Positions 1 through 11,929 of a stretch of 64,000 bases of DNA are shown in pieces (positions within the stretch are counted from its first letter, which is position 1; every line of letters starts with the position of its first letter). Under the pieces are notes generated by a model. The model made no database searches, had not been told where the DNA came from, and was given only the letters and a program-made list of their open reading frames with translations. Made by a program: the position numbers and the translations under genes. The DNA is from Dastarcus helophoroides (taxonomy: Eukaryota; Arthropoda; Insecta; Coleoptera; Bothrideridae), in the NCBI GenBank assembly GCA_028583605.1, contig CM053333.1, positions 15,170,638-15,234,637 on the forward strand. Reading direction: 5' to 3'.

Positions 1-1204
1 AACCAAAAAAAGGACCTTTGTTCAATATATTTTATTTCAACTTTGCAAAAGTTTCGGCCACCATAAAGAAAGGTCCATACTTCAATATAATACAACAATA
101 AAACTATATGAAAATATTTCTAGAGTGGGCAATGGGTTTCTAGCTCGCTCTTTCTCCTCGTCCCGCCAGCTGCGCTAATGGTCTAGTCTTAACATTTTAC
201 GAAGAAAATAAAATAAATGAAATTGTAAACTCGAAATTTATGTTTAAAAAAATAGTTTTAAATCGACTCCTTGGGAATAAGTTAAAAAAGCATGTATAAT
301 TTGGAATTTTTAGAAATAACTTAAAATTTCCAAAAACTAGAAATTGGAGAAACTAGTCGAATATTTGAAAACTTTCAAATACTTAAAAATGGAGAGAAAT
401 TATTGTTAGTTATTGAATAAAACAATAATTTACAGAAATAAGCAAAAACTAAAAATGTATAAGTAATAAGTTAAAATTTTAAGAAAGTGTCACATATATT
501 CAAAATTAAAGTCTTCTAAATTCCAGTTTAAATATCCTAATTTGTAAATTAAAGCCATCATTTCGAATTCAAAATCGAAACTTGTAGAATAAAATGGGAA
601 CAATTTTTGCAGCTAAAAAATGTTTTTCTAAATTCTATGTTAGTCATAATATAAATTAAAAAATTTCAAATAAAGTTCAAATTTTTTTGGAGTCAGAATT
701 TTATAGTTAAATTAAAAATTCTAAGAATTATTTTTTAAGAAACTAAACGTTTTATTTCAAAACGTCGATATTTTGCCCAAACTTTTAACTGAAACGTAAA
801 ATTGTTAACAAATTTTAAAGGTTTCAAGCATTAGCTATAAATTTAAAATAAAAAAAGGAGGCAGTCTAGGCACTGCTGACAAAAAAAAACTTATAACTAG
901 GAAATAAAGGTGCTCTTTTTTAAATTTCAAACTAATTGCATTATCAAAATTTAAAATCATAATTTGTAAATTAAAATTATCATCTCCGCTCTTGTTGTAT
1001 ACAAACTGCTATGGTACTCACTGTTGTAATACACAGTGATTCTACAATTAAAGAATTAAAATAATAATCAACATTGATGTACTTTTTTTACCTTGTTTAG
1101 ATGGAGGTTGATTGGCAGTAGAGCTTAGGTTAATTTAACTTAATGTTTACTTATATATTTTTCCGTGAATATATTTTCATGACGCTCATTATATTCGTCT
1201 TTGT
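1..1204. other. AT-rich intergenic DNA, no gene seen
   Basis: Very AT-rich sequence with many A and T runs. No open frame resembles a known protein on either strand and I see no RNA gene. Confidence 0.6.
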
Positions 1205-1969
1205 TTGAATCGGTCATTTTAAAAACCACATATATCCATCTTTTTGCCAAAATTGTTTTTGCTGTTTACATTTACTTTGAACTTACTTAGACGTTTTTAT
1301 GTGAACATCACTTTAATTCCATTCTCTATTAACTTATAGCAGTAGGTCAAACTTTGTAGCGAATAAAAAAAACCACATATATCCAGAATTTATATTGTTT
1401 TTTAAATGAGTGGGGTTCGAACTAACACTAAATATAATTTCAAAAAAATATTGTAATAACAATATGCTGCAGAATTTATATTCCTTTGGAAAATATTCAA
1501 GTAATACTATCAGTCAGAAGGATAATTTTACGATTCACTTAATGAACCACGATAATGACTTGATTAGGTACTATATAGGATAGTGTCCTAAATTTTGCCA
1601 AAAAAAACATACTCCTTTCTTGAAAAATCAAGGCGCGATGTACCTCAAAAAGATTTTTTTGCCAACATTACAACTTTCTTCCATTTTTCCTACTCACATG
1701 CAACAGAACGATGGTATCACTAACATAGATTTAAAATATCCCAGCGGATAGTATTCCCGGTTTTTCAAATGAGAGTACTAAAAAAGTACCTTTTAAGGAG
1801 AAGAAAACAGCAACTCTACACATAAAGCTAAATTTTGCACATAATAAATAGATAGTTTGACGAAATTCCAAGAAGATAATATTTTCAGTGCCATGAAAGA
1901 CATCTAGTCACATATAATTAAAAATGAAGATAGTACATTATTTTGGAGAATATTATAATATTGTTTTTT

Positions 1970-2567
1970 CTTCATGGTAGACCCTTATTGACCGGAAATA
2001 TTATGTTTTTTCTCAATTTATTTAACATTTCTTCGGCCCAGTTTGGAAATATTTAAATTTTTATGGTTTGATGACAATTTTCTAAACAGTTTTTGAAATG
2101 CAACTACGTGATATTTAAATTCATTGAAAACGTCACTTCATGACATTTCACAAATTAAGAGGCTAGTTTATTTTTGATAGAATAGGAATAATGAAAAATA
2201 GGAGACCAAAAATTAGATATGGAAAAAATAAGAATTTTGTTTTTTTGATAAATTAGGAAAATATAAAAAAATACATAAAAAAGGTTGTAGCACTGGACAT
2301 CGACGATTCGCTCTCATTTGAGCTCGTCAGCAGTGCATAACATGGAAAGGGAACAATGAAGAAGAAATACTTAAAAAATATTTTTTTTTAAATATAAAAA
2401 AGAAAAATAAAGAAATTTTAACATGAATAGACGTTTCATCATCAATTTACTGTGTTAAAAATTTAAATATTTAAAGCCCGATCCACAAGAAACAACTACT
2501 CCGAGGGCTAATACCCCTTTCAGTATTGAACTGGGCCGAAAAAATGTTAAATAAATTGGAAAAAACA
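1970..2567. mobile_element. Non-autonomous repeat, copy A, with internal hammerhead-like fold
   Basis: About 0.6 kb non-coding element. The block 1998-2043 (ending TTCGGCCCAGTT) recurs inverted at 2529-2574 (starting AACTGGGCCGAA), giving inverted repeats of about 46 bp. The 14-base word ATAATATTGTTTTT occurs at 1956-1969 and 2568-2581 and is a candidate target-site duplication, although it overlaps the right arm. A diverged copy lies at about 21736-22250 in the same orientation; shared landmarks include GACGTTTCATCA and GGGCTAATACCCC. The minus strand carries a hammerhead-like fold at 2290-2336. It is not coding. It may be a MITE, or a retrozyme/Penelope-like non-autonomous repeat; the ribozyme favours the second. 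Confidence 0.6.
2290..2336 (-). ncRNA. Hammerhead-ribozyme-like motif, copy A
   Basis: Read on the minus strand, helix I is GCACUG pairing with CAGUGC (6 bp). Then come the core CUGACGA, helix II GCUC/GAGC with loop AAAUGA, GAAU where the consensus is GAAA, a short helix III ending in UGUC, and cleavage expected after that C, just before the CAGUGC arm. All parts are in hammerhead order. The A to U change at the conserved A15.1 position, and a change in helix III, probably weaken or abolish activity in this copy. The copy at 22000-22048 has a compensatory helix I change. Similarity to the consensus is seen directly; catalysis is inference. Confidence 0.6.
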
Positions 2568-2581
2568 TAATATTGTTTTTA

Positions 2582-3368
2582 CTAAGAAAACGTCTATTTA
2601 TTTCACAATTGCTTCCCAGATCTGAAAGTCATTTTAAAAACAACACAGACCCAAAAAGTTCAAATTTTTTAAAGGATAAGATATTTGTTTTAGACTTCTC
2701 ACAAATAATAAAAATAAAGAGTAATTACATGTACTTAATTACCAAAAAACTGCAAACGACAATTAAAACATGTTTGCTACGTTTTTTTCTGTTTTATCAA
2801 AATTTGTTATACAGGATATATGTGGATTTTAAAATGACCGATTCGTTTAAATTAATTATTGACAGCTTACGCAAATGTCAGTAGTCAGGAGTGTCAACCA
2901 ACAATTAGTTGCAACCTTGCCGCCTCAAAACAGGCAAATTGTCCTAATTTGATGAGGTTATTTAATTCATTTAAGGATTTTCTTAATAGTAAATTATGGT
3001 ATTGTGCTCTCTTTGCTGTATTTTTAGTTATTTGTTTTTTATTATTTTTAAAAACGTAGATTTAAACAACTATTTGTGTTTCTCTTATTTTTTTGAAGTT
3101 TGTGTATACAAAAAAACATCCAAGAGTTTATCTTCACTTACATTAGTAATTATAACATAAATAAACGGTATATAGAGGTAATAATGGTTTAGGTAAGTAG
3201 TTATTGCAATATTCTATATATAATATAATTCTATAACAATCTTTAATCATTAATTGCCAAATAGTTGCCACTGAGAATATGATTTACGTTTTGCCAGGAC
3301 TATCCTGCCCCAACCTCTTTAAACCCAGTTAAAATGTATGTTCTTGTTATCAGTCCATATAGCTTAGC
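2582..3368. other. AT-rich spacer, no gene recognised
   Basis: Contains two short overlapping open frames (up to 103 codons) without recognisable domains. One, at 2859-3059, ends in a hydrophobic stretch, but nothing else supports it as a gene. Confidence 0.5.
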
Positions 3369-3676
3369 CATATATGTAATACTTCTATATGGCCAGTTCC
3401 TCGTTTCTTATGGGAAAGACTTCTCTTTCTCGCTGACCTTCACACAAATTAACGAGTCGCAATGCGCAGGTGCTACAAATCATCTGTGCATGGCCAAAGT
3501 CAGCTGTGCACGGCCAAACATAAACACCCGTTTAACCCGCGCGTAGCGATTGGTTCATTTTGTTCAATTCATGCGCAATACTCGCCATTTATTCATGTTC
3601 CATCTTTATCGAATTTGGTTGGAACAAACTCGTGAAGAGAATAGGAAGCTGGCCATATAGAAGTATTACATATATG
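3369..3676. mobile_element. Small TIR element (MITE), about 308 bp
   Basis: The ends are near-perfect inverted repeats of about 34 bp. The left arm reads CATATATGTAATACTTC then TATATGGCCAG; the right arm is its reverse complement, ending at 3676. The interior is unusually GC-rich for this window and non-coding. If the insertion duplicated a TA, the element proper may start at ATACTTCTATATGGCCAG. A 70-codon open frame inside is considered chance. Confidence 0.65.
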
Positions 3677-3749
3677 AGCTTAGCTGACTAAAGCGGATGA
3701 TATTGCTTCAAAGATCTGATAGGTCGCAGGTTCAAACCCCGCTACAGAT
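3671..3749 (+). repeat. tRNA-like (SINE head-like) sequence with A and B boxes
   Basis: GAGCTTAGCTGAC at 3677 resembles a pol III A box and GGTTCAAACC at 3729-3738 matches a B box, spaced about as in a tRNA gene. The flanks do not fold into a clean acceptor stem, so a tRNA-derived SINE head or tRNA pseudogene is likelier than a working tRNA. It overlaps the right end of the 3369-3676 element. Confidence 0.4.
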
Positions 3750-3759
3750 TACACGTTTC

Positions 3760-5370
3760 TTAGTTCTACACGTCTTATTCATGGTTACGTAATCCTGTTA
3801 ACATTAGAGCATGTTGGTAAGGCAAATTAGCGTATCGTAACTTTTCCCCCTATCTCAAATCGCTCAACGCGCCTAAAGAAATTTTCACTTTAAAAAAACG
3901 AATTTGTAATTCAACACAAAGTGTAAAAAAAAGTAGAAATTTCGACAAAAAAATAATTGAGAAAACGTATTTGTGAAATTTTTTAATGTAAACATTTTGG
4001 TTAAATTCGGAATTTCTATATGATATCGAACATTAGACATTTTGTTCAAAACTTCAAAATGTCTTAAAAAAGACCTAATTTTTGAGGTGAAAGTAAAAAT
4101 GTGAGAATTTTTTAAAATAATTTAATTTTTTCTCCGATGTTTCTCTTTTGTTTTTAAATTTGGACCTTTGGAAAAAAATGTAACCATGTAACTTTATTTT
4201 TAATTTATTTATTTATAGAACCTCCAAATTATTGTATTTCTTTTGATAAGAACTATTTTCAATAAATAATGAACTACTTATTAACACCTTTTAACAATAT
4301 TTGTTTTTTTTTCTAAAGCACCTCGGTTATTTTTGGGGACAAGATTTCTAGTAATTCTTAGTCGAAGTGTTGAAATAAATATGTTTAAATAAAGAAAACG
4401 CTCAACGAGGCGTTAGTCAGCTAGGGGCACTTCATATTGAATAATAAGTAAAGGAATATACCTTTAAGTCCTGTAACGGCATAACATACGCATAATTTTC
4501 AATATCTAAGATATATTTGCAGCTAAGGTGCTTCACCAACATCTTCACTCGCGCTAACATTAGGAAACTTCTATAACTCAGTATATATACCTCCGATGAA
4601 CTGTAAATTCTCAAAAGATATATTCTATGTAAATCTGATGATTTACTGTGATATAGAGGGATCTAAACTGGATACATATAAGTAGGAATAAATAGAAACG
4701 ACTACTGATATCGAAGAGGCTCACATTTTATCTTTATTTAAATAAAAATTGTAAATGTAAACAAAACTATGCAAACCTACTAAACAGATATAAACTTGCC
4801 ACAACTTTATTAATCATATTTGGTGCATATTAATTACTGTTTTGATATTTATTTATAGCTATTGTATTCAAAAACTTATATTTTTATTTTTTACATGCAG
4901 TTAGTTTGCCAGCTTAAACATCTAAGCTCCACTAAAAGTTACAATAATAATAAAATTAAATAGCGCGAAGGCTTTGTAAATCTTTCAGCTCAGAAATACT
5001 TTTAATATCGAGAAAAGCAGCTCTGATATCCCGGGATCGCGTGAGTTATAAAATAAAAGATATATACTGACGGAATCGATCGTCCATATTAGGAAATAAT
5101 GGCATTTGAAGGAAGTAAAGTCGTTTATTTACAACTGCGGCAAAAAATATTTCACACTTACTCTGGAAAAAATACGCTAGAAAATGTATTTAAACCAAAG
5201 TCGAAGCACAATATCTACGAAGCTGGCTTTCATTGTAATTTAAAGATATTTTCAGTGAAGTCTATCCGTCTTGTAACGTATTACTCTAGCCGTTTTGCTC
5301 TACCAGTTCTCTCTGGAAACATTTGTTAATGGGAAGCGGCCGCGATAATGAATCATACGGCAGATAAACG
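3760..5370. other. AT-rich stretch without recognised genes
   Basis: Open frames of 60-76 codons (4432-4614 minus, 5099-5329 plus) show no domain or motif I recognise. The 5099 frame immediately precedes the LTR-like piece and could be residual retroelement sequence, but I cannot support that from motifs. Confidence 0.4.
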
Positions 5371-5424
5371 TTCTAGACTTTTTCCGCGAGCGCGACTTCA
5401 ATCTGCTCAAGATCCGTCTAGCAG

Positions 5425-5580
5425 CCTGAAACGGTATGAATACGCGGTCGTCTTTCCCTCGATAGTCAGTTAGTCAGGTAGGCGAATAGTCAGATAGTCA
5501 AAAAGTTAAGTGAATCATAATTGTCGTGTTCTGAAATAAGTTTGAAATAAAGTGTGTACAATTCACGGGGTTTTAATTAT
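5425..5580 (+). repeat. LTR-like or dispersed repeat, copy 1
   Basis: The segment containing GGTCGTCTTTCCCTC, a GTCAG-rich tract, GAATCATAATTGT and the polyadenylation-like TTTGAAATAAAGTGT recurs inverted at 14860-14977. A TATA-like GATATAAATA upstream in the other copy, plus AATAAA near the end, resembles an LTR with promoter and poly(A) signal. No adjoining LTR-retrotransposon coding region is seen, so this would be a solo or truncated LTR. A SINE-like repeat is an alternative. Confidence 0.45.
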
Positions 5581-5589
5581 CGAACACGC

Positions 5590-8500
5590 AACACCATTTT
5601 ACTCCCTTAAGGTTTGATTTTCTAAAAAAAAAACACTTTCATCTTAAACCGTGCCCATTTACCGGTGCATTCATTAATCGAATGTACTATACAAACTTAG
5701 GTTTCTATATTCAGAAATTTAGGTTATGCATGGATCCATCAATAATTAGCTAAGATACCTTCTTTAGTATTACCTATACAAAGATAATTAAACAAAACGT
5801 TCTAAAGTACTATTAAAAAAATATGTGTAATCAACTATCCAAAGTTACAAACAGTTTATGCAAATTCAAGATTTGGTAAATTAAGAAATCAAGTTTTTTT
5901 GTTTTAGATATGAACTCGATAACAGGGCTTCTATTAAACATTGTTCTATTTCTACTAGCTGCGCAGCCAAAATAATGTATAGAGGCCCCCTGTGTAATTG
6001 AAAGTTTTTTTTTTTAAATGCGCCAAAGACATAATACATGTCTTAGAAAAATCTGAATTTAAAACTATGATTTCCATGGGAGAGCATTCTTCTTCTTTCA
6101 TCAATTTCAGAAAAGCTTTAATTTGAGATAAAAATTTTCGTAAAAAAGATTTAAGAAATTTTCTACTTCAATTCCAAATTTTATGCCTAAATTTCGACTT
6201 TTTTTTAGAAATCTCGTGTTAAAACTTAAATATCTTTAAAAATTCTGAGATTTAATCGAATTTTGAACTTTTATTTTAAATTTGAAGTTTAACTTCAAAA
6301 TTTTTAATTCGAAAATTCGACATCTTTCCTAAGAATTCTGCGTTTATTATTGAGTAAAAAAATCTTAAATCAAATAAAACTTCATTTAGTTAAAAATAAA
6401 TTCAGAATTTTGAACTTTGAAATTTTCACTTTTATTTCGAAATTTCGTCTTCAATTAAACATGAAAACAGAAAATATTTTTTATAGCGAAATTTTTTTTA
6501 CTTGAATCTACAGACTGCGATTGTAAACCCGAAATTTTAGCTTTTATTCAGAAATTATATTTTGGAAATTTGAAGAAAGATTTTTTTTAGACATTCCTTT
6601 TCGAAATTTCGAGTAATTCGAGATAATTTGCAAATTGTTATGTTAAATTGAAGCTTTAGAGAAACATATTTATTAAAAATTTTGCAGTAATCGAAATTTT
6701 AACCTTAAGAATAAAATCTCAATGCAATCTTTAAATTTCAAAAACTTTTTTTGAAAATTCCAAACGTTTTTTTATTTTAATTTTCAATCTTAAATTTTGA
6801 TTTTATTATTACAATTTTAAAAAGTAAAATTGTGAGAAGAAACTTGAGATTTGTAAAAATATTATTTTTAGAATCTTAAATGTTTATCTAAAAATGCGTT
6901 GAAGACAAAATTACGAATTTTACCTCTACGTATTAAAGATGTTTCTGGAAATTATGAATTTTTCAATATTTCAATTTTATCTTCAACATTTCCTTTTAAA
7001 ATCGAAATTAGAAAAAAATATATATAACTTTCTGCTTTATATCTGAACCAGAAGAAGATCTAAAAACTTTTTGAAAATTCTCAATTTTTTCAAAACTTTT
7101 ACTTTTTCTTCTTAAATCATTTAAAATTATAAATTCTAAAGATCGACATTTTGTAAATTTTTTCTAATTTTTATCAAGCTTTTAAATAAATTCTAAAATA
7201 AAATAAAGCAAAAATAAGTCGGGGAGTAACGACATTTTTTTTAGTTTTTAATCTAAATGTGGATGTTTTAAATTAAAGATGTTTACCTTTTTCTGATAAT
7301 TTCGATTTTAATTTTAAAAATGAGATAATTTTTACAAGAAACGAACAGAAATATTCAAACATTTTTTATTAGCTTACCCATTTATAAAATGCACTACATG
7401 CCACTCAATGATTAAAATTTGAAAAAAGAAACTCTACGATTATAACAAATATCGCAAATTTTTGACTTACTATCTAAATTTTAGCAAACATTTGTTTGAA
7501 CTTTGAAAAAAAATAAATATGACCAAAATCACTAAGACTAGACAAAAGTCCAAATTCCCAAATAAGTCTCAAATTATGATTTTGAAGCCACAATGTTAGT
7601 AAAAAATGACAAAACTAAATGTGCAAACCCCAGATCTTGTGAAAAACGTCAAAATGTTAAAAACGCAATTTATGGATAGATAAAAAGTCTAAAATTTAAA
7701 ATGATAAGATTTTTGCAACTATGTGACTTGCCATTAATAAAATTATGCATAAATGTTGTAGGCTATGCAATTTTAAAAAGAATATTTGGAAATATAAACT
7801 GATAAGAGTAAAATTCAGAATATTCTTTGTTCACTGGATGATCTCAGGGAATAAATGGGTTCTTATATATTTAAATTGTACTTATATACTGTGTCCCACG
7901 ACGTTCTTATTAACCGATATCTGGGTTAGTAGATAAGTAGAGACCGGATTTTAGGTACATACAAATTAGGGAAAAAAGTGAGCAAAATTTTAAATTAGGC
8001 AAAAACGAATAGCCAAAAGAGACACTAAAAAGGCAAAACAGTCCTAAAAAAAGCACTAAAACGTCAAAACCACAATTACCAAGAAAAGACAGGGCCTTAG
8101 TCAGAAATCTTACAAAAGAAGTTTACAATTTATTACAAAAATTACTCAAAGAAGAACAATAATTAAAGTGCGCACTTTGAATTGTGAGAAAACCGCCGAA
8201 ATTTCAAAGAAGAAGGCCAAAAGTTCCAACACGGTTTTTGAGGCGTTGAAGTCGACCAGATTTTTCTCATCCTATTTCAGAAGGGTTTCAAGATCCTCAT
8301 TAATTATCTGTATCTGCTGTTTCCTTAGCCGGTCGGAAACAGCGACGGATAAACATAACCTAGCTTTTAAAATCCTAATATCCCATTACTCGTAAAATTA
8401 TATAATAAGTGATCACATAAGCTTATAAAAAGAAAGTTGTTTGAAAACTGAAGATAGGTCCTTCAAAGGTTATTGCAAGTAAGCTTAAACCTTTTTTTAA

Positions 8501-10241
8501 TTTAAAACATTTCATCTTTAACCACAAAAGTTTGACAGTGCATATAATTTCGGGAGCAAGAAAACGGTTCAATATAAACCCAAATTTACTATTTTTCATT
8601 TCAAAATTTAGACATTAATTTCAAAAATGTTGGAACAAAATTTGAATTATGAACTCGAAATTTCGAGAAACAAGTGACTTCTATTATTCTTTTTTTACTT
8701 TACACGTTAAATCTAATCTCCAATTTGCAGCAAACCTCGAAATTAAAAAAGAAAGATCCTGTTACAAACTCCTGGTTTTTAGTCGGAGTTTTGATTACAT
8801 TTTTCAACAATTTTACGTGCAAACTTGTAATGTTTTCTAAGTTTTAATTTTTTCTTAACATGTTGACTATAATCTCAAAAATTTTCATTTTTTTCCACAA
8901 ACTTCAATTTTGTTTTTGGAATTTGGGGGGTCCAAGGTTAAACTGAATATTTTGATCTTTAATCAAATTGCTAAAATAACAGGAAATTTTTGCAACATCA
9001 AATATTTGTAGAAAACCCAAGATTTTAACCAAAATTTCGACTTTGGTTTGTTTCTTAACATTTTTAATCTGGGGCAAAAATTTTTAAATTTTTTATTCAC
9101 ATTTCTAATTTTTATTTTCTCGAAATGAATCTAATGAATATGAAAACATCGATTTGGATCGTAAAAATTCTTATGCTAAATCTTTTGGAAATGAACTGGC
9201 GAGTTCGAATGTAAACCCTTTTCCTAACATTTCAGTGACAGTTTAAATTTTTATTACATAAATTTTTCGTTTTTTTTTTAAGTTTTGACTTTTTTCTCCA
9301 GATTTCGAACTTTCAGGTTTAGTTTTCAAGTTTTACATAAAACTTTGATATCCAACTTGAATTTTTGATTTTTTCTATAAGGTTTAAAAGTTCCTTAAAA
9401 TTTAAACAGTGTTATCGAATTGCTAATCTTTTTTTTCGAATTTTTTATAAAAAGATTTTAGAATTTCGATTTCACTTCAATTTAATTTTAGGTACTACAA
9501 AATTTTTTTAGAAGATTCAAAATCATGCTCGCAAATAGGAATTTCGAAATGTAAACTCATAATTTTGAAGAAATTTAAAATGTCTAGAAAAAGCTAGTAA
9601 TTTAAAAAAATACTAAACATTTTCCATTTCTTTCCGTTTCTCATAAATGCTCAGTTCATTCTCAATATTTTGCCTTTTTCTCAAATTCAAAGATGGCGGA
9701 GCCTTGTATTCTCCTACACCGGTGTAAAAAATTCAACGCAGAGCGCAGCGATCATTGCTGGTGGAGATTTCAGTAGTACACCATAGCTTCTAACGTGTTT
9801 TGTTACGGGATTACTACTGACAGGCAACAATTTGATTAAAATTTGCGTACCACATGCTGCTTGTTCTTTTAGTTCGTTGATTTAATCAACGTCTGAGGCA
9901 AAATAAATCTAATATTCTTTGATAACCAAAATAAATAAACGAGATTTCCTAAACAAAATAAATAATAACTCTAATGAAGAATATAACATAATAACTCTTT
10001 AAATATTACAAATATAAGTAGTTCAAATAGGCCGCCGGACTGTACTAAACAATATTCCAGTCTGTTGAAAAACTCTCGACGAGTTTTGTCTAACATCTAA
10101 ACTGGAAGTATACGAGCATGTTGCGTCAAAGTAGGGGAATACGTTCAGCGGCCGTAGAAAACTATGGAAGGGACAATTCTTAGCGTTTTACATGGACAAT
10201 GAAAAATTTTCCTTATCTGTATAGTATGTTCCGTCGCAACT
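5590..10241. repeat. Degenerate A-tract/T-tract DNA
   Basis: Much of this stretch (clearest at 6100-7250 and 8500-9680) is an irregular alternation of short A-runs and T-runs joined by TTCGAA/AATTTCGA-like words. It reads like a heavily decayed low-complexity repeat. No frame beyond about 75 codons and no recognised protein. The piece around 9690-9790 is less AT-biased but equally featureless. Confidence 0.5.
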
Positions 10242-10762
10242 GGACACATCTTAATATTTTGGTTATTATTCCGCAACTCTATTTCAACTTTTGTCGGTTA
10301 CAAAACTCTTCAAGGAGCATCTTTTTATGATTTTTTAAGTGTTAATTTTTAACTACTAAACCCAAGTAAAAATCGTCGCGAAAAAAAAGAATTCAAAATC
10401 AGTATATTGTGTAGAAATTTAAACCATAATCATGTTGTGTAATAATCATAACACAGTATTTATGACTTAAAATTAAACTTCCGAATAACTGCAAAATTTA
10501 TGAAAAATTTGAAAATACATAGATTTCGATAAAAATCGGCATCTGAAAGTATTTTTTGATTTTGATTTTCTTAATTTTTTTTGCTGTCTCTTTAAAGCTA
10601 AATAAAATATTAAAAAATCACATTTTTAAGCGAATATAATGGGTTGGTGCAGCAATTGAAAATACATTAAAAATTATAAAAGGATGCGTCCCGAAAAGTT
10701 TCATACAAGAGCAAAATTGAAATCGATCGTTCAAATAATAACCAAAATACCAAAATGTGTCC
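10242..10762. mobile_element. Non-coding TIR element, about 521 bp
   Basis: GGACACATCTTAATATTTTG at 10242 is mirrored by the complement ending at 10762 (CAAAATGTGTCC). The inverted similarity continues inward about 135 bp per arm, with patches such as TTGGTTATTATT and the complement of AGGATGCGTCC. The loop has no open frame. It is a long-TIR non-autonomous DNA transposon of unknown superfamily. Confidence 0.6.
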
Positions 10763-11039
10763 GTTAAGATTTTATAAGTTGTAGGTTATTTCGAAATTTT
10801 ATCTTTCCTTGAAAGCTTCCCATTTTATGCTTTAAATTTTTCGTTTTCTTCTTAAAATTTCAACCTAGAAATTTTTAATTTTTTCACGAAATTTTACTTC
10901 TACAAAATTGTGTCTTTTAACTTTAATATTGAGTGCCGAAATTTATCAATAAGTTTTTCTGCAGATTTTTACTTTTGTAATCATTTCCATTTTATCTAAA
11001 TTTAAGATTATTGCAATGAAGTTACGAGTTTTAAATTCA

Positions 11040-11195
11040 AAATGTTTTCTGTAAATAGGTTCCTTTCAAAAATTGAAATACAAATCTTGTCCCCTGAAAC
11101 TAAGAAAGATAAAAACACAACAGAGGTTTCTCTAACGCGTTTCGATAGCCAAACTATCATCTTCAGAGGGGTAGTAATAGAGATACTATCTATAG
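11040..11195 (-). repeat. Single arm of a ribozyme-bearing repeat
   Basis: This matches one arm of the inverted-dimer elements at 39334-39587 and 54993-55232: shared words are GAAATACAAATCTTGTCCCC, AAGAAAGAT, CTAACGCG and CATCTTCAGAG. Only one arm is present, and it abuts the broken left part of a mariner relic (11200-11927). It may have inserted there and lost its second half, or it may be a monomeric copy. Confidence 0.65.
11130..11170 (-). ncRNA. Hammerhead-ribozyme-like motif (11 kb copy)
   Basis: On the minus strand: core CUGAAGA, one extra U, helix II GAUAGU/GCUAUC with loop UUG, then GAAA, a tiny helix III (C-GC-G), UU as the cleavage dinucleotide, and AGAG as the 3' strand of helix I. 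The 5' helix I strand here (CCCU) pairs only partly, so this copy may be impaired. Order and core match a minimal type I hammerhead; the extra U before helix II is a deviation shared by all family members. Confidence 0.5.
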
Positions 11196-11199
11196 TATT

Positions 11200-11927
11200 T
11201 TTTATTTCTTGTTATTTAAAAGATATTTACAAATATTAACTAACTTGAAAAATCAAGGAATGTGATTCAACTCAATAATCTTTCTTCAATAAATGTTTAA
11301 AATGTTGCCATTTACTATCTGACAATACCCTAAACGGAACTGAAATTCATTTTGAACATTTCTAGTTACTTCGCGGGAAATTCTACACTTCTGTCTTATT
11401 CGTCTTTTCAACTCCTCAATATTTGCAGGTTTGGTCTTAAAAACTTTGCTCTCCAAATACCCCCATAAGAAATAGTCGATAGGTGTTAAGTCCGGAGACC
11501 TGGACGGTCATTCAAAAGGTTCTCTTCTACCAATCCATCTGCCTGAAAATACATCATCCAGATACTCACGGACAGGTCTTGCAAAATGAGGAGGGGCACC
11601 GTCTTGTTTAAACCAGATGTTTCTATTCGGATCATCAACTTCGACCGGTTCAGGAAACAAAATAGCTAAATCAAAAATTAGCTTTTCCTGCAAGAATTCT
11701 AAATATCCTGCCCCATTGAGATTTCCTTGGAAGAAAATTGGTCCTAAACTCGATTACCAACAATATCTGTCCAAACATTGACTTCATCTGGATGTTGAGT
11801 GTGGCCTTCCCTCATATATAATCAAAAAGAGCTCAAATTAAAATATTAATCGACGTGTACGACCACATTTCCCAAAAAAAACTGTCTTTGATTTACTGAA
11901 TTTATTCCAAGTTACAGATCAGCAGTG
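11200..11927 (-). pseudogene. Truncated mariner/IS630-type transposase relic
   Basis: The minus strand encodes recognisable pieces of a Tc1/mariner (IS630) transposase. The open frame at 11508-11693 contains the DGAPPH motif around the second catalytic Asp, followed by REYL and GRWIGRR. Further 3' on the same strand, stop-containing frames continue with the C-terminal HLLKKDY part. The end at 11927 (followed by TA) matches the right TIR of the fuller copy at 48165-49950. The N-terminal half and opposite TIR are missing. Non-functional. Confidence 0.85.
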
Positions 11928-11929
11928 TA

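Larger units (their letters stand above)
1205..2851. repeat. Widely spaced inverted repeat pair enclosing a ribozyme repeat
   Basis: A segment near 1208-1237 (containing AATCGGTCATTTTAAAA and CACATATATCC) recurs inverted near 2816-2848. The arms agree over about 32 bases with one or two differences and lie about 1.6 kb apart. They could be the remaining ends of an older DNA transposon into which the 1970-2567 repeat inserted. No transposase frame remains between them. A shorter related piece (CGGTCATTTTATAAAA) is visible near 50456. Confidence 0.45.

Noticed and set aside
2573..3059. Two overlapping frames (103 and 66 codons) with a C-terminal hydrophobic segment
   Set aside because: Low-complexity AT-driven translation, no recognised domain; the first begins at the edge of a transposon.
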